64,000 nt of DNA from Paulownia fortunei (taxonomy: Eukaryota; Streptophyta; Magnoliopsida; Lamiales; Paulowniaceae), in the NCBI GenBank assembly GCA_019321725.1, contig CM033118.1, positions 10,132,071 through 10,196,070 on the forward strand. Reading direction: 5' to 3'. Shown here in pieces: positions 11,536 to 23,739 of the stretch (within the stretch, counting starts at the first letter, position 1; the number at the start of each line of letters is the position of its first letter). A program made the position numbers and the translations under genes. The notes below the pieces were generated by a model that did not search any database, was not told where the DNA came from, and saw only the letters and a program-made list of their open reading frames with translations.

Positions 11536-13664
11536 TGTTGCGTATGTAAAATTGTAGGACTAAGTGGAGTGGAAATTTAAAAATTTAAAATATGCAATAA
11601 ATAATTTTTAACATGTAGTACAAAATTCGATGTGATTAATCGATTGACAATTGGATATTTTCATTTAATTAAAACAAGGGTTTTGCGAATATATCTTTAA
11701 AAGTACTCCTGTTGACATAGGGTGTGCAACAACTCGAATTGCTATCCTTCTCATGAACTCTCCATTGGAATCCCGAAACTAATTTGGATCTTGACCCGAG
11801 ATTAGAAACTTTGATTCACCTGAGGAATATATACGTCTTCACTCTTCACAATTTAATATTTAATCTACAATTTTGGGAATACAATTCAATTTTTAAATCA
11901 ACTAGTAATAGAAGAATTAAATTGATATCAAAAGGGTAGAACCTTTGATTAAAGTAAAAATTCTTGTAAGAAAAGACCAAGAGAGAAAAGAGAGAGAGAG
12001 AGAGAGGGATGAATTTTCTTGTTCTCCAACCCTAAATTTCATCCCCCACCTTGTGTATTTATACACAAGATGGTTCAATCCTATTCCTATTAGGATTTGT
12101 TCCCTTTCCAATCTTATCTCTCTTTTTTCCTGACTCTAAGTCTTAATTAGTTTCCATCTAAGATATAGAGTCTTTGATTCTCCAATTAAAGACTCTTAAT
12201 GGTTTCTCCTACGAGCCCATTTACTTTGAGCTTGGACCTTAATTGATCTCCACCAATCAATTGAAGTACAATTTAATTAATTGATCAACCAATTAGTTAA
12301 TTGGTTCCACATGTTCACCTAATTAAATTAGGCTGAATTCAAATAACCTCATTATTTAAATTGGTTAAATTAATTTAAAACTCATTAATTAGTTGATCCA
12401 ATCAATTAATTAATTTACTCCCAAAGAGTCTCTAATCTTAATTAGGTCTAATTAAATAATAAGATGAATTAATTGAACTTTTTAAATTAATTCTAGCTAT
12501 AAGTAATTAATATCCATTAATTAACTTCACCCAACTCCTTAGATATTATTCTAGATAGAAGTGATCAATATTATTTTGGATGTGACCCACATTAGATTCA
12601 CAACCAAACTAGTAATAAGCTTGCAACTTAGTGAATAAGTAATACTCTAATTAATTATTCTAGTTAATTAATTCATCTTGAAATTAACTCCTTAGTTCCA
12701 AAAACCTCACAAGTCAAGGGAAGCACATAGCAGTGCATCTTGACTACCTATTCATAGGTAAATTAGCAAGTGAACCTATTTATGTTACGAATACCATGCA
12801 AGTCCCGTCCTTTTATAAACTAATCTCCTGATTAAGTTTAGGACATACATTATTAGCCGAAACCCTAATTGTCTTAATAACTGTGATCCCATTCCTAGTC
12901 ACATTGACTCTTGATGAATCAATTGAAAATCCTCATCTAATATTCATCCTGCTTTGGCTAAAGATTTTTGAGTCAAAGAGTGTGGAATGCATAGGAGATT
13001 CAACTATTCTGTCAGATAGGTAACAGATCATTTGTTGACCACTCATTAACCTCATTACATGAGATCATATACCCAATGTAAACCCTTTGTAATTCATTTT
13101 GTTCGTATTATCCTGCTCGTAAAAGAGGGCAGGGTAGGAAGAAGGGCATATTTGTCATGCAATTAGAAAATACATCAAAGTACATGACGTCGTGTACAAG
13201 GCTACCATGGTGCCTCAAGTAAAAAGACTAATTCATGCAACATCGTAATTAAAAAATTCTCATTTGATGAACAACGTTTTCAAATGAAATTTTCTATGGG
13301 CCTGTTCAATGTACTCATTCCCCAACGAGAACCCCCACACATGCACTAGCATCACTATGCCGATGCCTATGGAACGAGACATCCTTTTTTCGAGCATGCA
13401 TCATGTGCGCGAGTCTAATGGGCTATCTCAATAAACCCTCAACTCAAAACTAATGTAAGACCAAAATCATAGAGGTATATTTTATAATCACCATCATATA
13501 AGCGACCATCCCTATAACTATATATGGTTTACGGATTTTATCTAAGTTTTTATATGTAATTAAAGATAATGAATTGCCAATTTGTTAATATACTTGGAAT
13601 AAAACTATCTATTTACTAGAATATATAAGCGACCATTAATTGGGACATTGACACTACTTTAAAA
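11536..13664 (-). repeat. Family X copia LTR, reverse strand, decayed
   Basis: Read on the minus strand it starts near 13664 (TTTTAAAGTAGTGTCAATGT) and runs to ...GCAACA at 11536, about 2.1 kb, close to the 2.06 kb of the full family X LTR. Matching interior parts include the catcatat.. segment near 13490, the tggaacgagacatcc segment near 13370, and the long TTAATTAA-rich centre at 12240-12680. The outer bases gtaag (left) and gccca (right) do not form a target duplication. No primer-binding site or polypurine tract is seen beside it. It is probably an old solo LTR. A short GA microsatellite lies at 11987-12007. Confidence 0.7.
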
Positions 13665-14103
13665 GCCCAAATTGGAACTAAAATAAGCAAATATTGATTT
13701 TTAAGGGAGTTTGAGTTTTTCAATTCATGAACTTATAGTTGAGTTATTAGTGCTAATTTATGACTTAATCCACTTAGTGGTAAATAATATATAGGACTAG
13801 GCAAAATAGAATTAACTAGTTGTACTTCATCTTTAAAATATATTCATTGAGTCACTAATCTATTATAAATTACTAACTTATTACTATATGTGTGTTCAAT
13901 ACTTATCCCCAAGAAAATAAAGTATTCAAAATATGCAGCAATTTGTGTGTTAAAGAATTTATATTATTCTATAGGAGCAAATATAGGGAAAAATAATACC
14001 TTAGGTTGTCTAGAATTTTACTAGATGAATTGTTACATCAAATCTAAAATTAATTTACTTAAGGAAACTAAACATAAGATCCATCAACCAAAATCATAAT
14101 TAT
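13665..14103. other. Unassigned AT-rich sequence
   Basis: About 440 bases left of the copia D 5' LTR, with no gene, repeat or RNA that I can recognise. Confidence 0.4.
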
Positions 14104-14567
14104 TGGTGTATGTTGAATTGCATCTATATTTATGATAACTTGAAATTTCATTTTAATAAGGATGATGGTTATTAAAAATCTCTCCTAATTGGACTCCAAG
14201 TGTGATAGGGATAGAGATAATCATTTTATTATCTCTCTTATAGACTATAAGATACACAATGAGTCATATTCGCAACTAACATAATACACTCTCTCACCTC
14301 CATATTTTCTCTCTATGTTTCTTTTCTTGGAGTATCACCAAAAACTTAGAAGTTTCCAAGGGCTTAAGGTGTGTAGAAAAAGAACGGTGAATGCTCTAGT
14401 AGTATTCATTGGAGCGAGAAGGACTGTGGTTCCATTCATTATTGGGAGGCTTGTAGGCGAGTTCTTCATCAAGTGTAAATCAAATAAATTTTCTATTGAG
14501 GTAACATTCATTCATATATATATATATATATATATTAATTATAGATATACAATTAGAATTGCTCACA
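14104..14567 (+). repeat. 5' LTR of copia D
   Basis: Starts TGGTGTATGTTGAATTGC and ends GCTCACA, followed after one base by a primer-binding site. It aligns along its length with the 3' LTR at 23740-24192. It contains a TA microsatellite at 14516-14535, which accounts for part of the length difference. A conserved block, cttggagtatcaccaaaaa, lies at 14329. Confidence 0.85.
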
Positions 14568-14568
14568 G

Positions 14569-14580
14569 TGGTATCAGAGC
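14569..14580 (+). other. Primer-binding site of copia D (tRNA-Met type)
   Basis: The sequence tggtatcagagc is the usual plant copia site complementary to the 3' end of initiator tRNA-Met. It lies one base after the LTR end and shows no visible decay. Confidence 0.85.
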
Positions 14581-15677
14581 AATTAAGGCTCAACCTCACC
14601 TTCATAATATGAATGAATGCAAGATTTATGCTTGATATTTATGAAAATTCTTGATTTATTCAAGCATGAAATTAGACATTGAAGATTGCATATGTTGTAT
14701 TTGTATGTATAGACACATGTTTAAATTTGATTTAGAATAATTTTTTTAAAATAGGGATTTTTTTAAGACCCATTTGATTGATGTTAAAACTAAATTATAT
14801 TTATCTTATAATTCTTGATGCATTAGGGCATGAAAAAATGATTAAATCGGTATATTATGTAAAAAAATAAGTTAATACTGAGATATATATGATTTTTTTA
14901 AATTTTTTCTAGAAAAAATGATTTCTGCTAGAAAAGCACACCGGAGATGGCTTCTCACGAAATCCGACATGTTGACTATTAAAAAAAATATTTTTTTTTC
15001 TAATTATGTAGAATTTCAGTTTTATTTTTTCTATCCTTTTTGAAAATTTAATTTTTTTTTAAAGCCTAGAATTATTTTTTCCTTCCTTTGTGGTTGGATA
15101 GTAATTGGTATAATATAATAGGCTTACAAAATTATATATGCTTAGTTGCATTTTTTATGATTATGTAACTTTATGCAATGAGATTATTTTTGAATATGCA
15201 TGAAATGAGAGTTGACATTTAGGGTGCTCATGTATATTATGTATTTTTATTTAGTTATTTATTTGAGAGATGATTAAAGGAGATGGTTGTAATACGATAT
15301 CCTAATTTTAGATTGATATAGTAGGTCTTGAAAAATATAATCTCATTTTTCTAAGGACATATATTTATGGGGCCATTTTTGGAAGCCATGTATTTTGTTA
15401 ATTACCACCATAGGCCAATAATTGTCTCGATATAGCGCACCAAATGTCAACCCAAGTTTGTTATTCATATATAACATATGCATATTTTTTATGGACATTA
15501 TTAATTTAATCGTGGATTAATTTTTTCTTATTGTGATATTTAATTCGGTGGGAGATGATTACTAGCCTTGGTGATAGAATTTTCAATCTCACTGAATTAA
15601 AGAAAATAATAAAAATTTACTTGAATCTAGATAAAATTTTAGACTAGTACCTAACATATTGCACATAATATATAGTG
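14581..15677 (+). other. Leader region of copia D
   Basis: About 1.1 kb between primer-binding site and gag start. It is AT-rich, with long T runs, and I see no coding content in it. The neighbouring copia X element has a comparable long leader. Confidence 0.5.
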
Positions 15678-18600
15678 ATGGATGCCCAAGTAGCTTTTCT
15701 AACCTCTAGGGTATTGGAAAACTAGATGGCTAGAATTATTCAATGTGGCATAGAAAAATTCAATTTTGTTGCACAAAGAAAAAATCTGTGATCATCTCAC
15801 CACTACTATGTCTATGCAAACTGAGCTGAAAAATAGACCAACTGCCCAATATCATTGTGATATAGATGCATACAATAAGTGGGTGGATTAAGATAAGAGT
15901 GCACGATTTACTATGTTGAGCTGCATGCATGATAATTTGATCCGTGAGTTTGAGCAGTATCCTACAGCTAAAGAGCTGTGGGATGTGCTGAAGGTCATAT
16001 ATAGTAGAATTTGACTACAAGACTGAGGGCACTTACCCTTAGGTTCAATCAGTACATACTTGACCCGAAGCACTCGATGACCCAATATCTTGATCTAATA
16101 AAAGATAAGATTCGAGAGCTTCAAAATACGAGAAGTGAGCTGACTGATGAACAATAAGTTTTGGTTGTCCTAAGGTCACTACCTAAGTAGACATGGGGAC
16201 ATGTTATGTAACACCCCCCCATTCCTACACAACCATATATATTGTATAATTTGACATGATAGAACCTGTGTGCATGCATGGAATATTTTTTTTTTAACAT
16301 TTTAAGAAAAGCTAAATCACTTCTTACATACACAACCCTGTTTAAAATAGAAGGATCAGTATTTATATAAAAACACAACACCCACAACGACCACAATATT
16401 TACATACTTAATTACAGTAAAGTTTTAAAAGAGAAATATAGTACCAATCTAAAAACATAATACACCAGACTCAAAATATAACAAGCCAACAAAATAGCCC
16501 AACAGGTCGTCATCCATGTACACACTCCCTCAAACACCTGCAGGAGCTCCAACAGCCGACCAGCCAGCCAAAGATGCTTCAAGTATCATCGTACTCACCT
16601 ACAATGCATAAACTATACGAGCTAACACTCAACAAGTAAAGATTATGCATGTCAAAGAATAATCCACAATATCAAGTCATGCAACTCAAAATGCTATGCT
16701 CACAATGCAATTTTATGCATCAAAATATTTCTCTCAAAATCATTTCTTTCTTGGGCCCCTGACCAACGCTACTTTCTCATGCACCAGAAAAGAGCTCTGT
16801 ATACCGCCATAATCCAATGGCCAATAATCATATAAGCATGCAAATCCATGCATACTCATACGCATGCAAATCCATGCACGCGAACCTGCAAATCCATGCA
16901 TAACACCATGCAAATCCATGCATGCTTCGGTACACTAGTAGTGGTCAATAAAATTTTCCTTTCTCTGAATCATGCCGTGCAATGCAAGATTTATCACAAT
17001 GCTAGTATATGATGCATGCACGTGCTAATGACAATGCCCATGTATGTATGCTCAATGGAGAGCCCTCTACTATGCACATATGATTTATGATATTACATAT
17101 AATTCACACATCTACTATGTCTATGCATTGTAGTTGCAAATGAATCTTTACTTACCTTTCACTTGGTTGGTGGCTTAGTCTAAATTTGTTTAGTATTCCT
17201 CTCCAACCTTAGATGTAAAATAGCCTGTAATATTACCCAACATCAAGCACCATTCCCAATTTGGCAAGTTGAAAGCACAAAATCTCATACTAGACCTTAA
17301 ACACCAAGCTATAAGCTAACAATCAAGCTTTCACAAATTAGAACCCAATATAGCCCCTCAAATATCTCAATTTCTCATCTTAAATACATGCAAACATCAT
17401 GTAATTGAAGTATTATAACTCTAATAGCATGTACCTAATTTTTAATACTCAATAGCAACATGTCTAGGTTGAAACATGCTAAGTGATCAAATGTAGCAGA
17501 TTCACATTTTCATATTTTCTTGCTGTCAAGTTTAGTTGCATGATAATTTTAACATCCCTAAACATATCCAATCACTCCAAAAATTTCACCACACTTAGAT
17601 AACATGTATATAAATGTAACCATATCATATAATTGCTAAAATCACGGATATAGCTTTCCAAGTTCAGCTCTCTTCACGACATACTGAAACAGATTGTTTC
17701 CTACCGTGACAGTTTTGCACACTTCATGACATTAATGGTTTTGGCACCATTAAGTATATTCAATCACTCCAACATTTTCACCATACTTAGATAACATATA
17801 TAAGGAGACAACCAGGTCATATTATTACCAAAAATAATCGATTTAGCTCCCTTAATTCAGTTTCCTTCACAGCACACCAAAACAGATTTTGCTATTTTGG
17901 CAGTTTGAGTGTTTCTCCAATATCATTCTCTATTTCAATTTCCAACTGATAAAAATTCATTCCAATACTCTTAACTCATATATGGTCATGTAAATGGTAA
18001 TAATTATAGGTTTTATTCAACATACCATACACTTTTGAAGCCTAAAACACAAGAAAACAGTAAGATGACAGTTTCTGCCACAAGTATTTCCTATTAAGTG
18101 TTTGTGATCAAAAACCCTTTCTTTGTGCACCAAAGTCTAACTAAAAACTTCCTAACACTTTTATAAGAGATATTGAAAGCTTAATAAGCCATAAAACCAT
18201 TCATAATAATCTGAAAACCAAAGGCAAAACCGTAGATAAGTGTTACCTATGCAGATTTTGAGGCTAACTTGATGGTAATCACTTCTTCTTTGCTTTTCTT
18301 GCTTTTATTTCAACTTGGAATCAATTTGGATCACATGGAGACCTTAAGGTGTGTGTTTGGAAGATGAAAATGGCTGAAATGAGGGTTTGGTCGTTGCTTA
18401 AGGGTGAAGGGTTTGAGGTGTTAGCTTAAGCTTAATAAGAAAGCACGAGGTGGCAAGTAAATGGCAAATCTGATTTTCTCCCTTATCTTGCAGCCCTAAT
18501 CTTGTGTGTCTCATCTATTTTTATTTGGTTGCAACCTATCTTAATCACCATTCATTCCCATAGGTAATTCCTATATCCGTTCATTCGATCTCCAAATCGA

Positions 18601-19290
18601 TTCGCATCCGATTCTTAAAGAATTATCTAGTTTGCATTTCCAAAATCATATGGCACATAAGGGCCTTGTAATATGACACTTAAATCATATTATATCATGT
18701 CCAATATCCCAAGTATGCTAATTTACAAATATATACTTTTGAAATAACTTGATCAAATCAAATTAAACCGTATAAGGTTACTAGTAACACTTTTAGCACT
18801 TCCAAAATTATAACCTATATATCCCATCTATATCTAATATTGATCCACTTCATTTTATTCTTATTTCAATATAAAATCAACTACTTAGATTAAGAAATTC
18901 AATAACTAATATCGTGCAAGAGCTTCAGAATTAAGTTTAATATTCAAGAATGTCGTATAAAATGAAATAAATTATGCAATGTCAATAGAAATGCAAATAG
19001 CATATAAAATTAACATGTAATGCATGAATCATATTTGGCCATGTGAGTAGTAAGAGGCTCGGGTATCACATGTTAAGCTTGTGCTTACACATAATGAGAA
19101 AATTCAGACATTCAACAGTATCGCCAGCCATCTCAAGCTTGAGGCTTACTGTCAAGAGTCGGAGCGAGCACAAATAGCTGCTCTTGTTGAACATATTGGA
19201 CAACATAAGCCTGACAAATGCAAATGTTGGAACAAGCAAAAAGATGTTGGACAAAACAGTGGTCAAAGCTAGAACTTGGCCCCACAAGGT
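15678..19290 (+). pseudogene. gag remnant of copia D, interrupted by a solo LTR
   Basis: Gag starts at the ATG at 15678 (MDAQVAFLTSRVLE), with stops soon after. The copia gag core is clear in shifting frames: NLIREFEQYPTAKELWDVLKVIYS near 15935-16010, then TQYLDLIKDKIREL and LVVLRSLPK near 16080-16185. The coding sequence is broken at 16206 by a family T solo LTR and resumes at 19071-19075 (the target duplication), continuing with THNEKIQTFNSIASHLKLEAYC. The gag C-terminus (KPDKCKCWNKQKD) is Lys- and Cys-rich but has no proper CCHC knuckle. Structural protein of the virus-like particle in active elements. Confidence 0.75.
16207..19070 (-). mobile_element. Solo LTR of family T, nested in copia D gag
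   Basis: It is 2864 bases long. Its plus-strand left end is TGTAACACCC and its right end GGGTATCACA, so it begins with TG and ends with CA and has short inverted ends. It is flanked by a perfect 5-bp target duplication, tgtta, at 16202-16206 and 19071-19075. No primer-binding site, polypurine tract or coding region is inside. It parallels the copy at 60385-63152 along its length. It contains four copies of an ATGCAAATCCATGCA-like unit at 16838-16925. The family T lineage is inferred as chromovirus/Tekay-like from the terminal bases and the tRNA-Met primer site of a related copy. Confidence 0.85.
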
Positions 19291-19379
19291 GACAAAGCTA
19301 TGAAGCATCATCATGGCAAGATGGGTGGAGAGAAGAAAGGCAAGTGATTATACTAAGCCAAAGAAGGTAACTGCAACAA

Positions 19380-19680
19380 GACCCTAGTTCTCTTAGTTTG
19401 TGTGTATGCTCGCATGTTTTTATTACTAATTCTCTTCCGGGTTGCATTGCAGACACAAAGGCAAAAAAATATGTGACAAAGAAACGAGTAGGATTTGCAG
19501 ATTATCATCGAGTAATAGCATGCAGCCACTACATTGCTATGGAGAATGGCGCACAAAAGGAGGTTCTTGGAATTAGGTCATACCAGCTCAAGCTCGGTAC
19601 TGGGCGTGAGCTACTCTTTAGTGATGTGTAATATACACCTAGTATTCAATGTAATTTACTTTTAGTTTGTGCACTTTTAG
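19380..19680 (+). pseudogene. Protease remnant of copia D
   Basis: Coding-like sequence between gag and integrase. The piece 19398-19631 reads VLGIRSYQLKLGTGRELLFSDV and continues past a stop as [10 protein letters not shown], a typical copia protease C-terminal region leading to the pre-integrase domain. I cannot see the catalytic DSGA motif, which has either decayed or been deleted. Processing of the polyprotein would be its role in an active element. Confidence 0.6.
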
Positions 19681-19889
19681 ACCTATTGTCGATACTAAGT
19701 AGCAGTAAAAAATTTGTATCCATTTTTCATGATATTATGCATAGATCAAGTATATCATGGTGAATTCTTCAGAAAAGATGGTGTCTTCCACAATAAAATC
19801 TGATAAGTGAGGTATCGAGTAAGTGTTTACATAGTCCAAGCTCGATGTAATTAACTTTAAATTAGTATACTTTTTGAACATGGTTTTTC

Positions 19890-20960
19890 TTTTCTATTTG
19901 AGTGAACTAGTTTGTCTATTTTCTATGGCAAAGACCTTTATGACTTAGGATTTATAAATAATGGATTTTTCATGTTAGAATTATCCAATGATTGCATTTC
20001 TTATATTTATTTTATTATTGATGCTATTTTTTATTCTATTAAGTGGCATGCGAGATTAGGGCATATAGGACAAGAAATAATGACTAGGTTAGCTCGAGAA
20101 GGCTTGTTAGGCCATTTCATTAAAGTCAACCTTCCTGTATGTGAACCATGTCTAGCATGAACAAGCCTGTCGGAAGCTTTTTGGAAAAAAAGGGCTACTC
20201 ATCCTCTAGAGTTAGTCCATTCAAATAAATGTGGACCTATGAATGTGAGGGCATGACATGGTGCATCCTATTTTCTCACTTTCTTTGATAATTATTTGTA
20301 CTATGGGTTAATATATCTTTTGGCTCATCAATCAGAAGCTCTTGGTTATTTTAAGTGATTCTTGGTGGAGGTTGAGAATTAAAGAGATAGAAACCTCAAA
20401 GTTCTACATACTAACAGAGGGTGAGAATATTTGTCTAATCAGTTTAGATAAATGTGTGAGAAAAAGGGGATCATTAGACAATTGATAATTCCTCACACTC
20501 CACAATAAAATGGGGTTGTAGAGAGAATGAATCACATACTTCTAGATATTACCAGATCAATGATGGCGCAAGCAAATCTTTCAATATCATTTTGGGGAGA
20601 TATAATTTTAACTGTTGCCTACCTATTGAACTGTGTATCTTCTAAGTCAGTTCCTTCGACACCCTATGAGTTATAGTATAGCAGAAAACCTAATGTAGAA
20701 GACTTGTGCCCTTGGGGGTCAGCTGAGTTTGTTCACAATACTTTTCTAAAGCATGGGAAGCTTGGTCCTAGAGCAGTTGAACATATCTTTATAAGGTATT
20801 GCGATCATGCAAAAGGCTATGTGATGTATGGTGCACACCCCGATGGGGGAATAACTAAGATTGAGGCCCGTGATGTGAATTTCCTAAAGCAGGATTTTTT
20901 GACCATTGGTGAAGTCAAAGAGGACCTAGAATTATACGAGTAGTAAGATTCTCTAAGCAG
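19890..20960 (+). pseudogene. Integrase remnant of copia D
   Basis: The pre-integrase HHCC segment is visible in 19912-20160 (HARLGHIGQE ... CEPCLA). The core follows after a stop. Around 20215-20240 the frame reads LVHSNKCGPM, where the first catalytic Asp is expected but Asn is read. Near 20405 it reads HTNRG, again Asn at the expected second Asp. The third position is kept (NGVVERMN at 20512-20535). A long C-terminal piece at 20704-20943 is open (AEFVHNTFLKHGKLGPRAVEHIFIRY). Stops and two apparent Asp-to-Asn changes (G-to-A) make it inactive. Confidence 0.8.
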
Positions 20961-21169
20961 CGCTCCATTCCCTGGTGAGGCAGGGTGAAGCTTCGAAGCC
21001 TTCTCCAACAATTGATAGGGATAATGTAAGCGACCCTAAATTCAGTACGAGTGACTTATTGGAAGAAGACTCAAAATCCACAAATGCATAGGAACAAACA
21101 TGGAATGATACCCCATCGTTGTGATGAGATCGAAGGGGAATCTTTCTTATGTGGTTATATGGATGTTGA

Positions 21170-22030
21170 TGAGCCAGCTACTCATGAAGAAACTGTGACT
21201 TCTCCAAATGCAAATGAGTAGGTAGCTGCTATAGAAGAAGAGTTGAGCTCGATGGCTAAGAACCATGTTTGGGAGCTAGTTAATCTTCCATCTAAATGCA
21301 AAACTATTAGGAACAAGTGGGTTCTAAAGGTTAAGCGCAAGGCAAATAAATCAATCGATAAGTATAAAGATCGACTTGTGGCGAAAATATATATACCCAA
21401 AAGAAGGGTATAGATTATGAAGAGACATTCTCCCCGATGGTGAGGTTTGCCTTTATTCACCTCATATTAGCCATTATCGCCCACTTAAATCTAGAATTAT
21501 TTCAGATGAATGTTAAGACAATGGAGAACTAGACGTGGAGATCTATATAGATCAACCTATGAGATTTCAGGAAATGGGATAAGAGCGCAAAGTATGTTGC
21601 TTAAAACAACCATTTATGGACTGAAATAATCGTCCAGATAGTGGTACCAATGATTTTATCGAGCTATCACCATGATAGGCCTTATGATGGTCGTAGAAAC
21701 CACTATGTATATGTTAAGAGAAGTGGGAGAAATTTCTTGATACTCTTACTATATGTGGATGACATTTTGTTGGTTGGGAAAGACATGGAGATGATTATCG
21801 CTACTCAAAAGTGGTTATCCTCAACATTTGAGATGAAGGACATTGGAGAAGCTACATACATACCTGGTGTTAGGATATATCGGGATCGTTATAGAAAACT
21901 CTTGATTTTATCTCAAGAGACTTACATCAAGAGATTATAGAACAATTTTGTATACATAATGCTAATCCTGTTGACACACCTATGGATAAGAATTATATTC
22001 TTAGCAAAGAAATGTGCCTTAAAATAAAAG
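21170..22030 (+). pseudogene. Reverse transcriptase remnant of copia D
   Basis: Copia RT in several frames: AIEEELSSMAKNHVWELVNLP and KWVLKVKRKANKSIDKYKDRLVAK at 21225-21385, then pieces resembling DYEETFSPM and VEIYIDQP. The open piece 21641-21940 includes the intact active-site motif LLYVDDILLVG (YVDD at 21752-21763), KWLSSTFEMKDIGEA and GVRIYRDR. At least four frame breaks separate these blocks. The catalytic Asp pair is preserved although the gene cannot be translated whole. Confidence 0.8.
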
Positions 22031-22044
22031 AATAAAGGGAACAC

Positions 22045-22720
22045 ATGGCTAAGGTTCCATATGCAAGCACGGTAGAGAGTTTGATGTACACAATGATGTG
22101 TACTCGACCATGCTTTGCAGTTGGAATGGTAAGAATATATCAAAGTAATCCTACACATAACTATTGGGCTACGGTCAAAAGCTTATTTAGAAATTTGAAG
22201 GGGATAAGTGATCTCACTTTATGTTACTATGAGGGTAGTTTAAAGCTAATTCGATATAGTGATGCTGATGGATTAACGAATAGAGATGAACACAAATCCA
22301 AATTAGGATATGCATTCTTATTGGGAGATAATGCTATCACTTGGTGTAGCAAGAAGTAGACTTGTATCTCTTTATCCACCATAGAAGCTAAATGCGATGC
22401 TTGTACATTAGTAGTCCAAGAGGCCATCTGGTTGAGGAGATTTCTTCAAATCTATACATTGTGGTGCATGTTGATGATGCAGTTGTTGTTTATTGTGATA
22501 ACATAACTGCACTAGCATATGCTAATGACTCCAAGTATCATGGGAGGACCAACTATATTGACACCAGATCTCACTTCATTCGAGAGAGCATTGCACAAGG
22601 TCAAGTTGTTCTCAGGCATACTTCTACTAGCCATATGGTCGCTAATCCTTTTACTAAACCTTTGCAAAGAGATATGTTCCAAAGGCATGTTAGTAGTATC
22701 GGACTTTATAGGATTTGAGT
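22045..22720 (+). pseudogene. RNase H remnant of copia D
   Basis: Two open pieces cover the domain. 22045-22359 has VPYASTVESLMYTMMCTRP, RYSDADGLTNRDEHKSKLGYAF and AITWCSKK, which include the first RNase H acidic position. 22392-22718 has YCDNITALAYANDSKYHGRTNYIDTRSHFIRE and the usual C-terminal HTSTSHMVANPFTKPL. One stop and a frameshift lie between them. This is the end of the polyprotein. Confidence 0.8.
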
Positions 22721-23727
22721 TTATGGGTCTGTATGAACATATTTTGTTGATTAAAGAGATTTCGTTCTTGTTAACTTATTAGTGCACTGTGTCTAATAAA
22801 ATATATGTAAATAACACCAGGCTTAGATTGACCCACTCACATGGCCAATCGCCCTAGTGCTTTGATACTGAGTCGGATGAGACTCATAGATCATGTTTGT
22901 ACCTTAGAAGAGGTGCGATGATCACCTTCGCGCTTGGAATAATGAGGAAGGTTAAAGTTTAATTTATAGTCGCCTTGGCATGAGGCCAAGGTGAGATCAT
23001 ACTTGATCAATTATGAAATATGTCCAAACTTCATAAAAGCCTATCTGTAGCCAAATGTGAGAACTACTTAATGACACTTTGGAGAGTAACTTCTAGTAGT
23101 GTGCAGGTCAGTCGCTTGAATAGTGATTGGACTAAGATTTGTATGATGTTAAGAGCGTGACATGCCTAAATTGAGCGAGAGTGACTAAATAGATCCATGC
23201 TTTGTCATTGTGTAAGCCCTTAATGTGTTTTTAGTACCCTTTGGGACTTTGGACCGTGTTATGAGGTGTAATCTTGATGATGCTACTTTAGCATATATCC
23301 AATAGCCACGTTTGATCCAATTTGTTGGAGCATGACTAAAAAAGCTATCAGGACCAAGCTGATTGACACGAGGGGCCGAGGAAGAGTAAGTTGATAACAC
23401 ACGTTTGTTCTACGGCTCATAGGTTGGCCGACTAAGTTAAAAATACATTTGATATATTCAGGAGCATAGATACATAGTTAAGAGAGTCAAGCATGCTCTA
23501 CTTAATATAGAGGGATTAGAGATGCTTGATCTGGTGCGACCACATAATTTGTGGTACATAGTTAGTTTTGAGTGGTAGAGTTGTGTTTGTTAGGTGATGA
23601 CTTAATATAACTATCCTCACTTGTTCCTTTCTCACTTGGTTGCACACCTTATTCCCTATATGAAAGAAAGAACGTGAGATGAGAATTATAGGGATGTGAT
23701 TCGAATGAGTCGAATCAAATATATATG
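22721..23727 (+). other. Long 3' non-coding region of copia D
   Basis: About 1.0 kb between the RNase H end and the 3' LTR, with no coding motif I recognise. It ends in the purine-rich stretch gagtggaagat (23727-23737), the likely polypurine tract. Confidence 0.6.
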
Positions 23728-23739
23728 AGTGGAAGATAT

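Noticed and set aside
11945..12133. Open frames on both strands over a GA-rich stretch
   Set aside because: They are caused by a GA microsatellite in a copia LTR; the Arg/Glu runs are low-complexity.
11531..13669. Target duplication around the reverse-strand family X LTR
   Set aside because: The flanking bases gtaag and gccca do not match, so it is reported only as a decayed LTR.
14315..14635. A 106-residue open frame that looked like a small gene
   Set aside because: It lies inside the copia D 5' LTR and crosses the primer-binding site; the matching 3' LTR region is not open, and the frame has a TA-microsatellite-encoded Tyr-Ile run.
16838..16925. Regularly spaced short repeats resembling a CRISPR array
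   Set aside because: Units are palindromic ATGCAAAT/CATGCA motifs with irregular spacing in a plant LTR, and no cas genes are present.
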